A DNA stretch of 64,000 nucleotides from Chitinophaga sp. (GCF_017745275.1 NZ_JAGHZS010000002.1:235859-299858), one strand, 5' to 3'; counted from the stretch's first letter, positions 10,056-17,978 are shown. Numbers and translations are program-made. Notes: generated from the sequence alone by a model not told the origin.

Positions 10056-10097
10056 GTAAAAGGATACAGATCACTATTAAATAGTGATCTGCATCAC
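10056..10097. promoter_or_regulatory. Divergent control region with palindrome and FNR-type site
   Basis: Two overlapping dyads sit here. The first has 12-base arms (10067-10078 and 10080-10091) around a single A. The second is GTGAT-CTGC-ATCAC (10084-10097), which has exactly the half-site spacing of FNR/CRP family sites. A minus-strand TAnnnTTTT box (10058-10066) lies just downstream for the DJ-1 gene. Both genes that share this region could be controlled by the Crp/Fnr protein encoded at 10134; that link is inference. Confidence 0.6.
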
Positions 10098-10133
10098 ATT
10101 TAAACCTATTTTGCAGGCGTAAATCAGTAAAAA

Positions 10134-10700
10134 ATGAGTACCGTATTAAGACAACATATCGCTGCTATTGTATCACTGACGGATACTGAATTTGAGCAGG
10201 TACTCTCTTATTTTACCACGAAGAAATTAAAGAAGCATCAATACCTGGTGCAGGAGGGAAGTGAAGTAACACAGGAGTATTTTGTGGTGAGTGGGTTGTT
10301 GAAAGCTGCCTATACCAACGAGGCGGGGAAAGAACACATTTTACAGTTTGCGATGGAAGACTGGTGGATCTCCGATTACCTGGCATACCTGCAGCAAACG
10401 CCGGCGCAATTGAACATCAATTGCCTGGAAGATACCACGCTGCTGTGTATATCTATCGAAAACAAAAAAAAGCTATGCGAAACCTCTCATAAGATGGAAC
10501 ATTTTTTCCGGATGAAAGTTTCGTCAGGATTTGTAGCCCAGCAGCAAAGGATTCTTTCGTTGTTAAGTAATGATGCACAGTCGCGCTACGAGCTATTGCT
10601 ATCGCAGTACCCGCGGCTATTTCAGCGGGTTTCCAAAACGCTTATTGCTGCCTACCTGGGTGTTTCCAGGGAAACGCTGAGTCGTTTTTCGGGGAAGTAA
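10134..10700 (+). CDS. Crp/Fnr family transcriptional regulator
   Basis: The 188-residue protein has the family layout: an N-terminal cyclic-nucleotide-binding-type beta-roll (about 15-120, with LVQEGSEVTQEYFVVSGLLK and the gap normally holding ligand residues), a long dimer helix, and a C-terminal winged helix ending LIAAYLGVSRETLSRF. It lacks Cys clusters for an iron-sulfur centre and I see no canonical cAMP-binding RxS motif, as usual for the many Bacteroidota members of this family. It diverges from the DJ-1/PfpI gene and its stop codon abuts that of the convergent macro-domain gene with no spacer. It probably controls itself and the DJ-1 gene. Confidence 0.9.
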   Translation: MSTVLRQHIAAIVSLTDTEFEQVLSYFTTKKLKKHQYLVQEGSEVTQEYFVVSGLLKAAYTNEAGKEHILQFAMEDWWISDYLAYLQQTPAQLNINCLEDTTLLCISIENKKKLCETSHKMEHFFRMKVSSGFVAQQQRILSLLSNDAQSRYELLLSQYPRLFQRVSKTLIAAYLGVSRETLSRFSGK

Positions 10701-11300
10701 TCAATGCGTCCAGATCATCCCTTGTGGGTTGATATTCCAATGGTATTTTTGAGCCTCCCCGAAGTTCGCGAAGTCCTGTTTCTTTCCTGCCACTATTTCG
10801 TCGTAGGCATAGCGCATTTGTCTGGCGCAGATCACAGGCTGCATACGGCCTACGCCTGTACAGAGACCGGGAATAGCTACCATTTGTATCCGTTCATCAC
10901 CATCGGCTGCTATCAGAATTGCCTTCATGGCGAGGTAGGCATTAATGGACGTGTCAATATTGAAATTAGTAGGAATACGCATGGTCGGCGCAGAAATAAG
11001 ATATGGAATGTCGGGGTCATTGGTTTCCAGTACCATAGCTTTCCCTACTAATAATTCCCCCTCCGGGAGATGCTTAATGCGTTGTTGCAACTCCTTCTCC
11101 AACTGCCATCCCAGTCGCTCTGAAATGGCATAGTCCAGTGAACCATCCATGAAACCAAATGAATTGGCAGGGCTTACGATAGCATCTGTTTTTAATTTGG
11201 TAATATCACCTTCTATGATTTTTACATGCGGTACGTCGGCAAAGGATTCCCTCCAGGCGGCGACTAACTTAGGGTTGGTATCTATTAAAATGTATTCCAC
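10701..11300 (-). CDS. Macro domain protein (ADP-ribose binding/hydrolysing)
   Basis: The 199-residue protein is almost entirely a macro domain. The ligand-binding elements are visible: GDITKLKTDAIVSPANSFGFMDG near the N-terminus and a later Gly-rich loop VAIPGLCTGVGRM. Proteins of this type bind ADP-ribose or ADP-ribose 1''-phosphate and often remove ADP-ribose from proteins or nucleic acids. The group with the SFGFMDG-type loop also resembles macro domains in phage-associated reading frames, but no phage genes are nearby. It is cytosolic and seems to be transcribed alone. Its stop codon directly abuts the stop of the convergent Crp/Fnr gene. Confidence 0.88.
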   Translation of the reverse strand: MEYILIDTNPKLVAAWRESFADVPHVKIIEGDITKLKTDAIVSPANSFGFMDGSLDYAISERLGWQLEKELQQRIKHLPEGELLVGKAMVLETNDPDIPYLISAPTMRIPTNFNIDTSINAYLAMKAILIAADGDERIQMVAIPGLCTGVGRMQPVICARQMRYAYDEIVAGKKQDFANFGEAQKYHWNINPQGMIWTH

Positions 11301-11332
11301 AGGTATTCGTTTACCCGTGTAAGATAGTAAAT

Positions 11333-11373
11333 AAAGAGAAGCGGCCGCAGGAAGGATATGGCCGCTTCTCTTT
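11333..11373 (-). terminator. Terminator downstream of the NmrA-like gene
   Basis: Perfect 14-base arms (11333-11346 and 11360-11373) with a GC-rich core and a T-rich tail on the minus strand lie five bases past the stop of the minus-strand NmrA-like gene. Confidence 0.8.
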
Positions 11374-11378
11374 TGCCA

Positions 11379-12326
11379 TTAATAGGCCCGTTTTTCACCT
11401 TTCCAGCCCGTGTTGTGTAAGAACTGTTCCCAGGTAACACTGTCGGGGTTTATCTGCCGGCTCCACTCCAGGTCGCGTCCTTCCTGGTAGTAACCATGTT
11501 CATAAGCATATGATACCATGCCTAAAAGCTCTTGTACCAACGTTTCATTTTCTCCAAAGTGCGGGAAGTGTGTTAATAATTCTTCCCGCGTATAGGCGGA
11601 GGCGTAGGTGGCTTTTTTGCCGGTAACCCGTACAAAGGTGTCGACCATTTCCTGCGGGGAAATAAATTCACCGATGACAGGCAATCCTTTCCCGGCGTAT
11701 TTGTCGGGGTTTGAAAGAATTTCCAGTACTGCAGGTCCCGTGGCCGTTAACGGATCAACGAAGGGCGCCTTGAAGTCTTTCGGCAGATAGATGGGGAATA
11801 CCAGTGTATCTTCTTTTTGATAAGGGGTATAAAACTCCACCAGGTTGGTATAAAAGAAAGCCATGTAGATAAAGCTGCTCCTGATAGGGAGGGTACGGAT
11901 ATAGGCTTCTACGTTAGCCTTGTCTGTAAAGTGAGGGGCAAATTTCTCACCGCCACTGATGGCATGCACGTTCTCCAGGCTGCTGAAGATAAGATGCGGT
12001 ACACCTGCTGCTACTACGGCGTCGGCCAGTTCTTTACCCAGTGGCGCTTCATGAGTAGCGGGAGGAGTAATGCCCGGCGTCATCAGGAACACGCTATCGG
12101 AGCCGCGGAAAGCTGCTATAAACTCAGATTGATGCCCCAGGTCCAGCGGGATACTTACCAGTTCCACGCCTTGTTCCGCTAAACTGATGGCCTCCGGTGA
12201 ATGAACGCGACGGGTGATACCGCGTACCCGGTAACGTCCACTGTCTATTAAAGTGCGTGCTGCACTAAGTCCCTGCTTGCCTAAAACACCTACGATGGTA
12301 ACGAGTGGTTTATATGGATGTGTCAT
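11379..12326 (-). CDS. NmrA/HSCARG-like NAD(P)-binding protein
   Basis: From the start at 12326 the protein has 315 residues. The N-terminus carries a Rossmann fold with TIVGVLGKQGLSAA and the basic ITRRVHSPEA segment that would read the NADP phosphate. Later segments (VFLMTPG, HLIFSSLENV, GEFISPQEM) fit the NmrA-like atypical SDR family, whose members act as redox sensors or reductases (quinone or phenolic substrates) in the cytoplasm. A longer open frame reaches 12428, but it would run through the promoter palindromes of the divergent HxlR gene, so I reject that start. The divergent HxlR regulator is the probable controller of this gene, a very common pairing. Confidence 0.88.
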   Translation of the reverse strand: MTHPYKPLVTIVGVLGKQGLSAARTLIDSGRYRVRGITRRVHSPEAISLAEQGVELVSIPLDLGHQSEFIAAFRGSDSVFLMTPGITPPATHEAPLGKELADAVVAAGVPHLIFSSLENVHAISGGEKFAPHFTDKANVEAYIRTLPIRSSFIYMAFFYTNLVEFYTPYQKEDTLVFPIYLPKDFKAPFVDPLTATGPAVLEILSNPDKYAGKGLPVIGEFISPQEMVDTFVRVTGKKATYASAYTREELLTHFPHFGENETLVQELLGMVSYAYEHGYYQEGRDLEWSRQINPDSVTWEQFLHNTGWKGEKRAY

Positions 12327-12378
12327 TATTACCTGTTTTTTAAAGTTAAATAGTTGGTTTTCGCTATCAATTTTTAGT

Positions 12379-12414
12379 ACTATAAAATTTATAGTTGCAA
12401 AACTAAGTATAGTT
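12379..12414. promoter_or_regulatory. Candidate HxlR operators in the divergent NmrA/HxlR promoter
   Basis: A 17-base palindrome with arms ACTATAAA and TTTATAGT around one A (12379-12395) is followed six bases later by a second dyad, AACTA-AGTA-TAGTT (12401-12414). Both share ACTA...TAGT half-sites. They lie between the two divergent start codons, in an AT-rich stretch, which is where an autoregulating HxlR protein normally binds. Confidence 0.6.
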
Positions 12415-12462
12415 AAATAGCTTTGCAATAACTATCCATTTGGATAGGTGTATGAAAAAACA

Positions 12463-12855
12463 ATGATGATGAAAATAGAATGCGAAAGCGACTATATAAA
12501 AGTAAATGGTAAGCTATATCCCTGCACAGTAAGCCTGGCGATGGATTTCGTGGGAGGCAAATGGAAGACGGTGATTTTTTATCATTTAAAAGATGGATGC
12601 AGGCGATATAACGAGCTTAGAAAGGAAATGCCCAGTGTAACGGAAAGAACGTTGAGTTTACAGTTAAAGCAACTGGAAGATGATGGGTTGGTGTCAAGAA
12701 AGGTGTATGGAGATAAGCCGCCGATTAAAGTTGTGTATGACTTAACTGATTTTGGGAAAACATTCGTGCCGGTATTAGACGCACTTTTTGGATGGGGCAA
12801 CCAGATTGCTACAGAAAAAGGAGAGTTTGTAAGAGTGAAGGTGCCGGCAATATAA
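12463..12855 (+). CDS. HxlR family transcriptional regulator
   Basis: The protein has 130 residues from the ATG at 12463 (a GTG at 12448 would add five). It is a single MarR-like winged helix of the HxlR family: the conserved opening YPCTVSLAMDFVGGKWK, the recognition helix region RRYNELRKEMPSVTERTLSLQLKQLEDDGLV, and the wing RKVYGDKPPIKVVYDLTDFG. A Cys after the Pro-rich turn (YPC) is the redox- or electrophile-sensing position in several family members. It diverges from the NmrA-like oxidoreductase gene and probably senses an electrophile or redox signal to release that promoter. A terminator follows directly. Confidence 0.92.
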   Translation: MMMKIECESDYIKVNGKLYPCTVSLAMDFVGGKWKTVIFYHLKDGCRRYNELRKEMPSVTERTLSLQLKQLEDDGLVSRKVYGDKPPIKVVYDLTDFGKTFVPVLDALFGWGNQIATEKGEFVRVKVPAI

Positions 12856-12892
12856 AAAACATGGCCACGCCTAAAGCGTGGCCATGTTTTTT
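12854..12892. terminator. Terminator between HxlR and SDR genes
   Basis: Two 17-base arms (12854-12870 and 12876-12892) pair perfectly around a five-base loop; A-run on the left and T-run on the right make it active in both directions. It overlaps the TAA of the HxlR gene. Confidence 0.9.
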
Positions 12893-12913
12893 AAACGATA
12901 GAAGGAAACGCCT

Positions 12914-13663
12914 TTAGCCCGCCAGTAGCCCACCGTCTATCGGTAAAGCTGCGCCTGTGATAAACTTGGCCTTATCTGAAGCGAGGAATAAAATGAGCGG
13001 TACAATATCAGTTGGTGTAGCCAATTTGCCGGTAGGCATGGCTTCTGCAATTTTTTCCAGGCGTCCGGGTATTTTTTTTATGTTCTCCAGCCATTGTTCC
13101 GTTTGAATCACGCCTGGTGCAATGGCATTTACGCTTATCTGGTGACGGGCATTTTCCAATGCGGCGGCCCTGGTTAATCCTATCAGTCCGTGTTTGGCGG
13201 TTACATAACCCGCAATGTTTTGTCCTACGCCCTTCAAACCTGCAGTGCTGGCAGTATTGATGATACTTCCACCAGCGGCTTTCATGACCCGTATTTCATG
13301 CTTTAACGCATAAAAGGTGCCTGTCAGGTTCAGTTGAATAGTGTTGGCAAATTGTTCAGCAGTGGTATCTTCTATGGGGGTGTTGCCCGCATTGCCACCT
13401 GCGTTATTGAATGCCACGTCTAATTTCTTATAGCGACGAATGGTTTCATCTACCAGGTGTTTTACCTGTTCTTCCTGGGTTACATCGGCCTGGATAAAAG
13501 TAGCTTCTCCACCAATTTTGCGGATTTCATTTTCCAGTGCAAAACCCGGTTCTGTGCGTCTGCCGCAGAACACTACCTTGGCGCCTCTGGCGGCAAAAGC
13601 GCGGGCAGCATCAGCACCCAAACCGGCAGTGCCGCCCGTAATCAGTATTACTTTGTTTGTCAT
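12914..13663 (-). CDS. SDR family NAD(P)-dependent oxidoreductase
   Basis: The 249-residue length is typical of classical short-chain dehydrogenases. The coenzyme motif is ITGGTAGLGADAARAF, followed by a CGRR segment that suggests NADP preference; NNAGGNAG marks the central strand; the catalytic Ser lies in the IINTAST segment and the Tyr/Lys pair is in GYVTAKHG; the ending PIDGGLLAG is usual. The substrate cannot be predicted from these motifs. It lies 33 bases downstream of the membrane protein gene at 13697-14383, and the two are probably co-transcribed. Confidence 0.9.
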   Translation of the reverse strand: MTNKVILITGGTAGLGADAARAFAARGAKVVFCGRRTEPGFALENEIRKIGGEATFIQADVTQEEQVKHLVDETIRRYKKLDVAFNNAGGNAGNTPIEDTTAEQFANTIQLNLTGTFYALKHEIRVMKAAGGSIINTASTAGLKGVGQNIAGYVTAKHGLIGLTRAAALENARHQISVNAIAPGVIQTEQWLENIKKIPGRLEKIAEAMPTGKLATPTDIVPLILFLASDKAKFITGAALPIDGGLLAG

Positions 13664-13696
13664 TATGAATTGCTTTATAGTTGAAAAGGAAAAGAA

Positions 13697-14383
13697 TCAA
13701 ACTGATTTGTTTTTCATTAGCGAAAATCCTGTACTCACCATCCAGATATAAGATCCAAAGCGGACGATGGGCAGGAGGATAAAGGCGGATTCCAGCACCA
13801 GGCCGAACATCGACACTTGTGCGAGGAACCCCAGTATGATCCCCAGCCACGCCATCCAGGCAGGTGTATATTTTCTCAGCAAACAGGGAACGGAGATACC
13901 GGCCATGAGTAAACCCAGTGCCATGGCATGTGTAATGCCACCGGTGGCAAATCCCAGTAACCGCAATACACGCACTGTCTCTACATTGTCTGCAACGCCC
14001 GGCTGCGTAATGATCCAGCTGGACACCCCGGAGAGGCTCACGAACAACGAAGCCGTAATGCCACCAAACAATGCCAGGGTAGGACCTGCGGCCATCACAC
14101 CAAGTGATCTCGTTTTACTGACAATGGCGGCCGTAAAGATCCCCAACGGCATGGCACTGGCTACTTGCAGCAGTGAATTGGCTTTCAGTGCGGCCGGGAA
14201 ATCCTTTACCAGTTGCTGGAATTTCCCCAGGTCACTAAATGGCGAAGGAAAAGTAGCGCCATGCGCAAATACGGAGAACAGTATAATACTGGCCATAAAC
14301 AGCACGATGTAAACGATGGCCAGTATGCCGGGATGTGGCCCCAGGTAACGCTTTGTAGCACGAAGATTTGTGGTAACATTCAT
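13697..14383 (-). CDS. Multi-pass membrane protein of unknown function
   Basis: The 228-residue protein from the ATG at 14383 has about six hydrophobic segments (starting LAIVYIVLFMASIILFSV, then SAMPLGIFTAAIV, LALFGGITASLFV, FATGGITHAMALGLLMAG, WMAWLGIILGFLA, FILLPIVRFGSYIWM). I do not recognise a catalytic or transport motif, and it may belong to an uncharacterised Bacteroidota membrane family. A longer frame to 14497 would use codons that overlap the upstream operator-like dyad, so the internal Met is preferred. It leads a two-gene unit with the SDR. A dyad (14487-14501) almost identical to one upstream of the gene at 15459 suggests control by the winged-helix regulator at 14592. Confidence 0.75.
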   Translation of the reverse strand: MNVTTNLRATKRYLGPHPGILAIVYIVLFMASIILFSVFAHGATFPSPFSDLGKFQQLVKDFPAALKANSLLQVASAMPLGIFTAAIVSKTRSLGVMAAGPTLALFGGITASLFVSLSGVSSWIITQPGVADNVETVRVLRLLGFATGGITHAMALGLLMAGISVPCLLRKYTPAWMAWLGIILGFLAQVSMFGLVLESAFILLPIVRFGSYIWMVSTGFSLMKNKSV

Positions 14384-14486
14384 AATGAGTACTATTTTAA
14401 ATAATGATGAACGCAGGTGCCGGTAGCTGCAGGAAGCCCGTATTCCCGCTGCTACTAACCTTTTTTTGATTTTATTTGTTAATCTT

Positions 14487-14501
14487 GTTTGTATCACAAA
14501 C
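14487..14501. promoter_or_regulatory. Shared operator copy 1 (GTTTG-N5-CAAAC)
   Basis: The dyad GTTTG-TATCA-CAAAC is preceded by AATCTT (14481-14486). The same 11-base block AATCTTGTTTG followed by N5-CAAAC occurs at 15485-15505, upstream of the membrane protein/winged-helix operon. It is the best candidate binding site for the regulator encoded at 14592-14876. Confidence 0.6.
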
Positions 14502-14508
14502 TAAAAAA

Positions 14509-14559
14509 GACTAAAAAAAGGCTGATTTTAGCCCGTTAAAAAAAGCCCCTTTTTTAGTC
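14509..14559 (-). terminator. Possible terminator/inverted repeat after the winged-helix gene
   Basis: GACTAAAAAAAGGC (14509-14522) is imperfectly inverted at 14545-14559. On the minus strand a short GGCT/AGCC hairpin runs into seven T residues, 60 bases past the stop of the regulator gene. The element also borders the operator at 14487, so it may serve both termination and promoter insulation. Confidence 0.45.
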
Positions 14560-14591
14560 GTAATGTTGATCGATACAAGCATCACCCACCC

Positions 14592-14876
14592 TCACAAGTG
14601 TAAATATTTTTTGATGTCCTCCACATACTTTTCAAATGCTTTCCTCCCTTTGGTAGTGAGTTTACAAATGGTATGCGGATAGTTGCCTTTAAATGTTTTG
14701 ATCACTTCCACATATTCCGCTTCATTTAATTTCTTGATCTGGTGACTCAGGTTGCCTTGTGTAGTTTTCGTTACTTCCATTAAATAACTGAAATCTGCCT
14801 GCTTCATTTTTATCAATACCGAAACAATTGCCAGTCTTACAGGTGTATTTAAAACAGGATCAAGATCACTAAACAT
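14592..14876 (-). CDS. Small winged-helix transcriptional regulator (MarR/ArsR-like)
   Basis: The 94-residue protein is a lone winged helix: RLAIVSVLIKMKQADFSYLMEVTKTTQGNLSHQIKKLNEA contains the helix-turn-helix and EVIKTFKGNYPHTICKLTTKGRKAFEKYVED the wing and a dimer helix. This is the winged-helix DNA-binding family often found with a small membrane protein in Bacteroidota. No metal-binding Cys/His pattern is visible, so a metal sensor is unlikely. It starts 10 bases after the membrane protein gene at 14887-15459 and is probably translated from the same mRNA. Its likely targets are its own operon and the gene at 14383, which share an upstream dyad. Confidence 0.87.
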   Translation of the reverse strand: MFSDLDPVLNTPVRLAIVSVLIKMKQADFSYLMEVTKTTQGNLSHQIKKLNEAEYVEVIKTFKGNYPHTICKLTTKGRKAFEKYVEDIKKYLHL

Positions 14877-14886
14877 GCAACGTTAA

Positions 14887-15459
14887 TTATGATTTGGAAT
14901 ATTTAAGCAAATACCCGGGAATAAGATACCCCAGCATTACAGCAATACCATGAATGAGCGGACGATACATCTCATCTATGAAAACGCTGATAACGGCAAA
15001 GATAAAAAACAATATTCCTCCAGCCATCAGTGGTTTGAATCGGAGATTTAACCCCGAAACAAGGGTACCTATGCCACCGATCAGCAGGGTAAAGGTAAAA
15101 GGCTGTACTTTTTGGGTAAGACTGATAAACACCGTCAACACAAAGCAAATGCCCAATACAAACCATAAATTTTTCAGGTAACCCGCCAGGTATGTTTCAG
15201 CCGTTTTTTTGGAGGACCGGTAATACAGCGCTGTAATCAGTACACCAGCTCCCACCAGCAACGGAAACGGCAGAAAGAACAACGACGAGGCCGTAAACGT
15301 ATGCAATGCAAAGAATGCAATACTGGCCACTGCAATGATCCATCCCCATACCAGGTAAAGAAAGCCATAGTTCTTTAGCTCGTCTTTAGTCTGCAAAATG
15401 ACATCTGATATTAACTTCAGACTTTGTAAAGGATGCATTTCATTTTCCACTGCACTCAT
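14887..15459 (-). CDS. Membrane protein co-encoded with winged-helix regulator
   Basis: From the ATG at 15459 the protein has 190 residues: a short cytosolic N-terminus (MHPLQSLKLISDVILQTKDEL) and about five membrane helices (LVWGWIIAVASIAFFAL, FFLPFPLLVGAGVLITALYY, WFVLGICFVLTVFISL, FTLLIGGIGTLVSGL, GGILFFIFAVISVFI). It resembles uncharacterised membrane proteins that accompany small winged-helix regulators, in the manner of a membrane-bound partner that controls the regulator, but that role is inference. A longer frame to 15507 would cover the operator-like dyad and is rejected. The regulator gene follows after 10 bases. Confidence 0.75.
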   Translation of the reverse strand: MSAVENEMHPLQSLKLISDVILQTKDELKNYGFLYLVWGWIIAVASIAFFALHTFTASSLFFLPFPLLVGAGVLITALYYRSSKKTAETYLAGYLKNLWFVLGICFVLTVFISLTQKVQPFTFTLLIGGIGTLVSGLNLRFKPLMAGGILFFIFAVISVFIDEMYRPLIHGIAVMLGYLIPGYLLKYSKS

Positions 15460-15490
15460 AATGCTGTTTTTACATACGAATGTAAATCTT

Positions 15491-15505
15491 GTTTGTGATG
15501 CAAAC
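15491..15505. promoter_or_regulatory. Shared operator copy 2 (GTTTG-N5-CAAAC)
   Basis: GTTTG-TGATG-CAAAC, preceded by AATCTT, lies 31 bases upstream of the start at 15459. It matches the copy at 14487-14501 in arms, spacing and left flank, which points to autoregulation of the operon by the winged-helix protein. Confidence 0.6.
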
Positions 15506-15531
15506 AAAAAATTATTTTAAACAGGCTGGGA

Positions 15532-15626
15532 GAATTACGAATTTGCAGGGAGATTAACAACGGGGTAAGACCCGCGTTTACTATCTCCCCACAAATCCGT
15601 AATTCATAATTCATAATTCGTAATTC
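15532..15626. repeat. Long intergenic inverted repeat, family A copy 1
   Basis: The left arm contains GAATTACGAATTTGCAGGGA and the right arm contains three AATTC(G/A)TAATT-type units plus ACAAATCCG. An inner dyad CGGGGT-AAG-ACCCG sits in the middle. The right arm ends inside the TAG stop codon of the minus-strand GH92 gene. The same core (ATCCGTAATTC and its tandem units) recurs at 37395-37497. It probably acts as the 3' hairpin of the GH92 mRNA. Confidence 0.75.
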
Positions 15627-17761
15627 TACTTAGTATTCACTTCTATCACGCCGCCATTCCTGAATAAATCATGTGGTACAAAGTATCCTTTGTTCGTTTG
15701 TCCGTTTACTTTGATTCCCGTCAGGTTCCTTCCTGTTGCTGGCCTGGAGATGGTGAGCCATTTTCCGGTGGCGGTTTTCCATTTTATTTCATCAAAGAGC
15801 GGAACGGTGACGAGGTAGTTAGGATCGGTGGCCGAGTAGGGGTACAAGCCTAAGGCGCTGAATACATACCAGGATGACATTTCACCGGCATCATCCATCC
15901 CGCACAGTGCAATGCCATCATCACCGATACCGTAGAGGGTATTCAGGATGGTATCAATGATATGTTGGGATTTAGCCGGCTTCCCTACAAAGTAATAAGC
16001 GAAAGGCGCTTCGTGGTCCGGTTGGTTACCGTGACAGTACTGGCCTATCATGGTTTCTACGTTTCTGGCAATGTAATGTGGGTTCCAGGGAACGGTGAAT
16101 AAGGAATCCAGTTTGGATTCAAAGGCATCCGCACCGCCGTACAGCGCAATCAGGCCTTCCATATCATGCGGCGCAAAGAAGGATACCTGCCATGCATTGG
16201 CTTCACGGAACATGTATTCGTAGTAGGGATATTGTGGGTCGAAGGGCTCAATCCAATTGCCATTGGCCAGTTTACCCCGCATAAACCGGATGGATGGATC
16301 AAACACATTTTTATAGTTCTTTGACCTGGCCATGAGGATGCGATAGTTGGCGGTGTCGCCCAGTTTTTGTGCGATCTGTGCTACCGAATAATCATCATAG
16401 GCATATTCCAATGTTTTGGATACGCCGGCTTTTCCCTTGCTTTCCACGTGGGGATGGCTGATATCCGGGTCCGCAATAAATCCTTTTTCAATGTATTCTT
16501 TAATGAAAGGCCTGGCGCCACCTTCTATGTTGGCGTTTTTCAACAATATGTCATACGTGCCTTTGATGTCAAACTTATCAATGCCGCGGAGATAAGCACC
16601 AGCAATGGAGGAAGCCCCGTGGTCACCATGGAAAAAAGTAGGGATAAAGCCCTTCTTGTCTCCCACATCCTTCATCGACTTAATCACATCCAATGTTACC
16701 TGCGGAGAAATCAGTCCCAGCAACACATCTTTATTCCGGTAAGTATCCCAGAGAGAGGGTTCAGTATAGTAATTAAAATCAGCTTTCACCACCTTGTGTT
16801 GGGCGTCGGTATAGTCGCCATTTACATCGCTGCGCAGGGCTGGCCATAGGAAGGAGCGGTACAGGCAGGAGTAAAACATGCCCTTTTGTTTTTCTGTACC
16901 ACCTTTTACCTGGATAGATGATAACAGCGTTTCCCATTTTTGGGTGGCTTCCTTACGGATATCACTAAACGTTTTTTTTCCAATTTCTTTTTCCAGGTTC
17001 TCCTTAGCGTTCATGGTGCTCACGAAAGAGATGCCTATTTTCATTTCTACCGGACCGGTGCCGTCCACCAGTGTAACGAGGCCATAGCCGCTACTGTTGC
17101 CTTTATTGGGCAGGTCTAACTTAGCAATATTGGTATTCAGGATGGCGTAGAAAAAGATGCGTTCTCCCGTTTGCTGGTAGCCTTGCAAGGCATTATTGCC
17201 CACTTTTTCCATATCCCAGCTATTTACGTGGTTATTAGCTTTGGCCAGGTCAAACAGGATTTGCCGTTGATGGGCGTCTTTGAATTGATATTGGTGATAG
17301 CCGCATCTCAGGGTAGAAGTGAGACGTACGTCTACGTTATAATCATCCAGGTATACCTGGTAAAATCCGGGGGCGGCGCTTTCTCTTTTATGAGAAAACC
17401 GGGAACGGAAGGTTTCGCCGGGATGAGATACCGGAAGCACCGGGATATTACAAAGGTTCCAGTGTCCTTTGTTGGTATGGGTAAAACTGTAGATGATGCT
17501 GTCTTCATATTGATACCCTGCGCCGGAGCCATAAGCGGTCATGGGGCTGAGCTGTACCATGGCATTGGGTAATGAGCTGCCGGGGAAGGTAAGGCCGGCC
17601 CAGGACCGCCAGCCCTGTGGCAGTTCGTAGCCCAGGATTTTTGGATCTGTAAGCGGTGCGGTTCCAACAAATGTATTGACGTACTTCGTATAGGCCTTTT
17701 TAGACTGACTATTGGCGGTTGCAGCCAGCAGCAGGAATAGTAGAACGTGGAATCCCTTCAT
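15626..17761 (-). CDS. GH92 family alpha-mannosidase
   Basis: This 711-residue secreted enzyme has a signal peptide (ending TANSQ) and the GH92 pattern throughout: YVNTFVGT and FPGSSLPNAMVQLSP at the start, then GNQPDHEAPFAYYF with the probable general acid Glu at about 584, and GMDDAGEMSSWYVFSALGLYP with the Asp pair at about 623-624 that serves as catalytic base. GH92 enzymes are Ca2+-dependent exo-acting mannosidases that cleave alpha-mannosides with inversion; linkage preference (1,2, 1,3 or other) cannot be read safely here. The enzyme would act in the periplasm or at the cell surface. It is divergent from the sigma/FecR/SusC/SusD locus, which suggests a shared role in using mannose-containing glycans. 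Confidence 0.93.
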   Translation of the reverse strand: MKGFHVLLFLLLAATANSQSKKAYTKYVNTFVGTAPLTDPKILGYELPQGWRSWAGLTFPGSSLPNAMVQLSPMTAYGSGAGYQYEDSIIYSFTHTNKGHWNLCNIPVLPVSHPGETFRSRFSHKRESAAPGFYQVYLDDYNVDVRLTSTLRCGYHQYQFKDAHQRQILFDLAKANNHVNSWDMEKVGNNALQGYQQTGERIFFYAILNTNIAKLDLPNKGNSSGYGLVTLVDGTGPVEMKIGISFVSTMNAKENLEKEIGKKTFSDIRKEATQKWETLLSSIQVKGGTEKQKGMFYSCLYRSFLWPALRSDVNGDYTDAQHKVVKADFNYYTEPSLWDTYRNKDVLLGLISPQVTLDVIKSMKDVGDKKGFIPTFFHGDHGASSIAGAYLRGIDKFDIKGTYDILLKNANIEGGARPFIKEYIEKGFIADPDISHPHVESKGKAGVSKTLEYAYDDYSVAQIAQKLGDTANYRILMARSKNYKNVFDPSIRFMRGKLANGNWIEPFDPQYPYYEYMFREANAWQVSFFAPHDMEGLIALYGGADAFESKLDSLFTVPWNPHYIARNVETMIGQYCHGNQPDHEAPFAYYFVGKPAKSQHIIDTILNTLYGIGDDGIALCGMDDAGEMSSWYVFSALGLYPYSATDPNYLVTVPLFDEIKWKTATGKWLTISRPATGRNLTGIKVNGQTNKGYFVPHDLFRNGGVIEVNTK

Positions 17762-17978
17762 AATGCACTTGTTTATGGGTTCGTAATGAGTATCCGTATG
17801 GACCTTATAAGGTTGCTAAACCGATTTAGGTGCCGATAAAAATATTTAAAAAATCCTATTAATCAAAGCGAAGAGGACGCAGTTGGTATATAATAACACT
17901 ATTTACAGGTAATTTACTATTGAAAATAGGTAATCCGATATTCAGCGGGTATCAAAAGAAATACTATTTTAGTTTTTC

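Noticed and set aside
12327..12428. Longer start for the NmrA-like protein
   Set aside because: It would run the coding region through the HxlR dyads and adds residues not typical of the family; the ATG at 12326 is preferred.
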